Under the pieces are notes generated by a model. It searched no databases. It saw only the letters and a list, made by a program, of their open reading frames with translations, and was not told where the DNA came from. The translations under genes and the position numbers were made by a program. A DNA stretch of 13,488 nucleotides from Lachnospiraceae bacterium UBA3273 (GTDB lineage Bacteria > Bacillota > Clostridia > Lachnospirales > Lachnospiraceae): the NCBI GenBank assembly GCA_002362385.1, contig DEUB01000065.1:1-13488 (forward strand), read 5' to 3'. Each line of letters begins with the position of its first letter. Within the stretch, counting starts at the first letter, position 1. Below are positions 13,295 through 13,488 of this stretch, in pieces.

Positions 13295-13488
13295 ACTTAT
13301 ACATGGAGTCAAATAAGTCTGAAATCCTAACATTGAGCGCCCGTGCCAATATCTCCAGATTTACCAGCGTGGGAGAAGTTTTTCCGTTTTCATAATCGTT
13401 CAATGTACTCTTTGGTATGCCGGATAATTCAGACAGTCGAATCAAGGAAATGTTTTTTTCTGATCGTTAGTGTATAATTTTTATTGGC
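13293..13488 (-). pseudogene. XRE-family regulator, partial, frameshifted in an A7 run
   Basis: The minus-strand frame reads KNISLIRLSELSGIPKSTLNDYENGKTSPTLVNLEILARALNVRISDLFDSMYK: helices 2-5 of an XRE helix-turn-helix domain, a single-domain protein that ends right after the domain. Upstream of seven A bases (13453-13459) this frame meets a TAA, while another frame reads NYTLTIRKK, a typical first helix. Eight A bases would join the two. The start codon lies beyond the window edge. So it is either a pseudogene or carries a sequencing or slippage error. A perfect terminator overlaps its stop. Confidence 0.7.

Overview
The window looks like a chromosome segment of a low-to-mid GC Gram-positive anaerobe, most likely a Lachnospiraceae/Clostridia member. 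This rests on gene content and style (strong AGGAGG ribosome sites, TTG starts, a PspA gene paired with a zinc-ribbon SPFH gene, the acidic-tailed membrane protein, YafQ and HicAB modules), not on any database match. There are no rRNA or tRNA genes and no CRISPR array.

Left part (about 1-8515) is mainly intact, conserved, minus-strand chromosome. Reading rightward it holds a DUF4268 nuclease-like gene with its own terminator, the 23S rRNA uracil methyltransferase rlmD, a small membrane protein with an aspartate-rich tail, the DNA helicase pcrA, and a two-gene pspA-SPFH membrane-stress operon read from one promoter. Diverging from pspA is a lipoprotein gene for an ABC transporter substrate-binding protein. 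It is cut off after about 189 codons, near base 8515.

Right part (about 8515-13488) is AT-richer accessory DNA that looks like a decaying mobile island. It carries a complete YafQ-type toxin-antitoxin pair just past the break, a wrecked GH25 lysozyme, and a complete HicAB pair whose 57-codon toxin starts with TTG. It then carries a lysogeny-like cluster: three XRE-type regulators (one intact, two frame-disrupted), a short gene with an excellent ribosome site, a zinc-ribbon-like protein ended by TGA where a cysteine codon is expected, and several very small frames. No integrase, relaxase or structural phage gene is present, so the type of element cannot be decided here.

The two toxin-antitoxin modules appear to be the parts of the island still under selection: their catalytic residues, promoters and operators are intact, while much of the neighbouring island sequence carries single-base indels or nonsense codons. 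The points I find most worth checking are the double ATACGTAT operator inside the hicAB promoter, the TGA-for-Cys codon at 11699-11701, the three 13-bp repeats at an exact 29-bp period upstream of the DUF4268 gene, and the break in the transporter gene.
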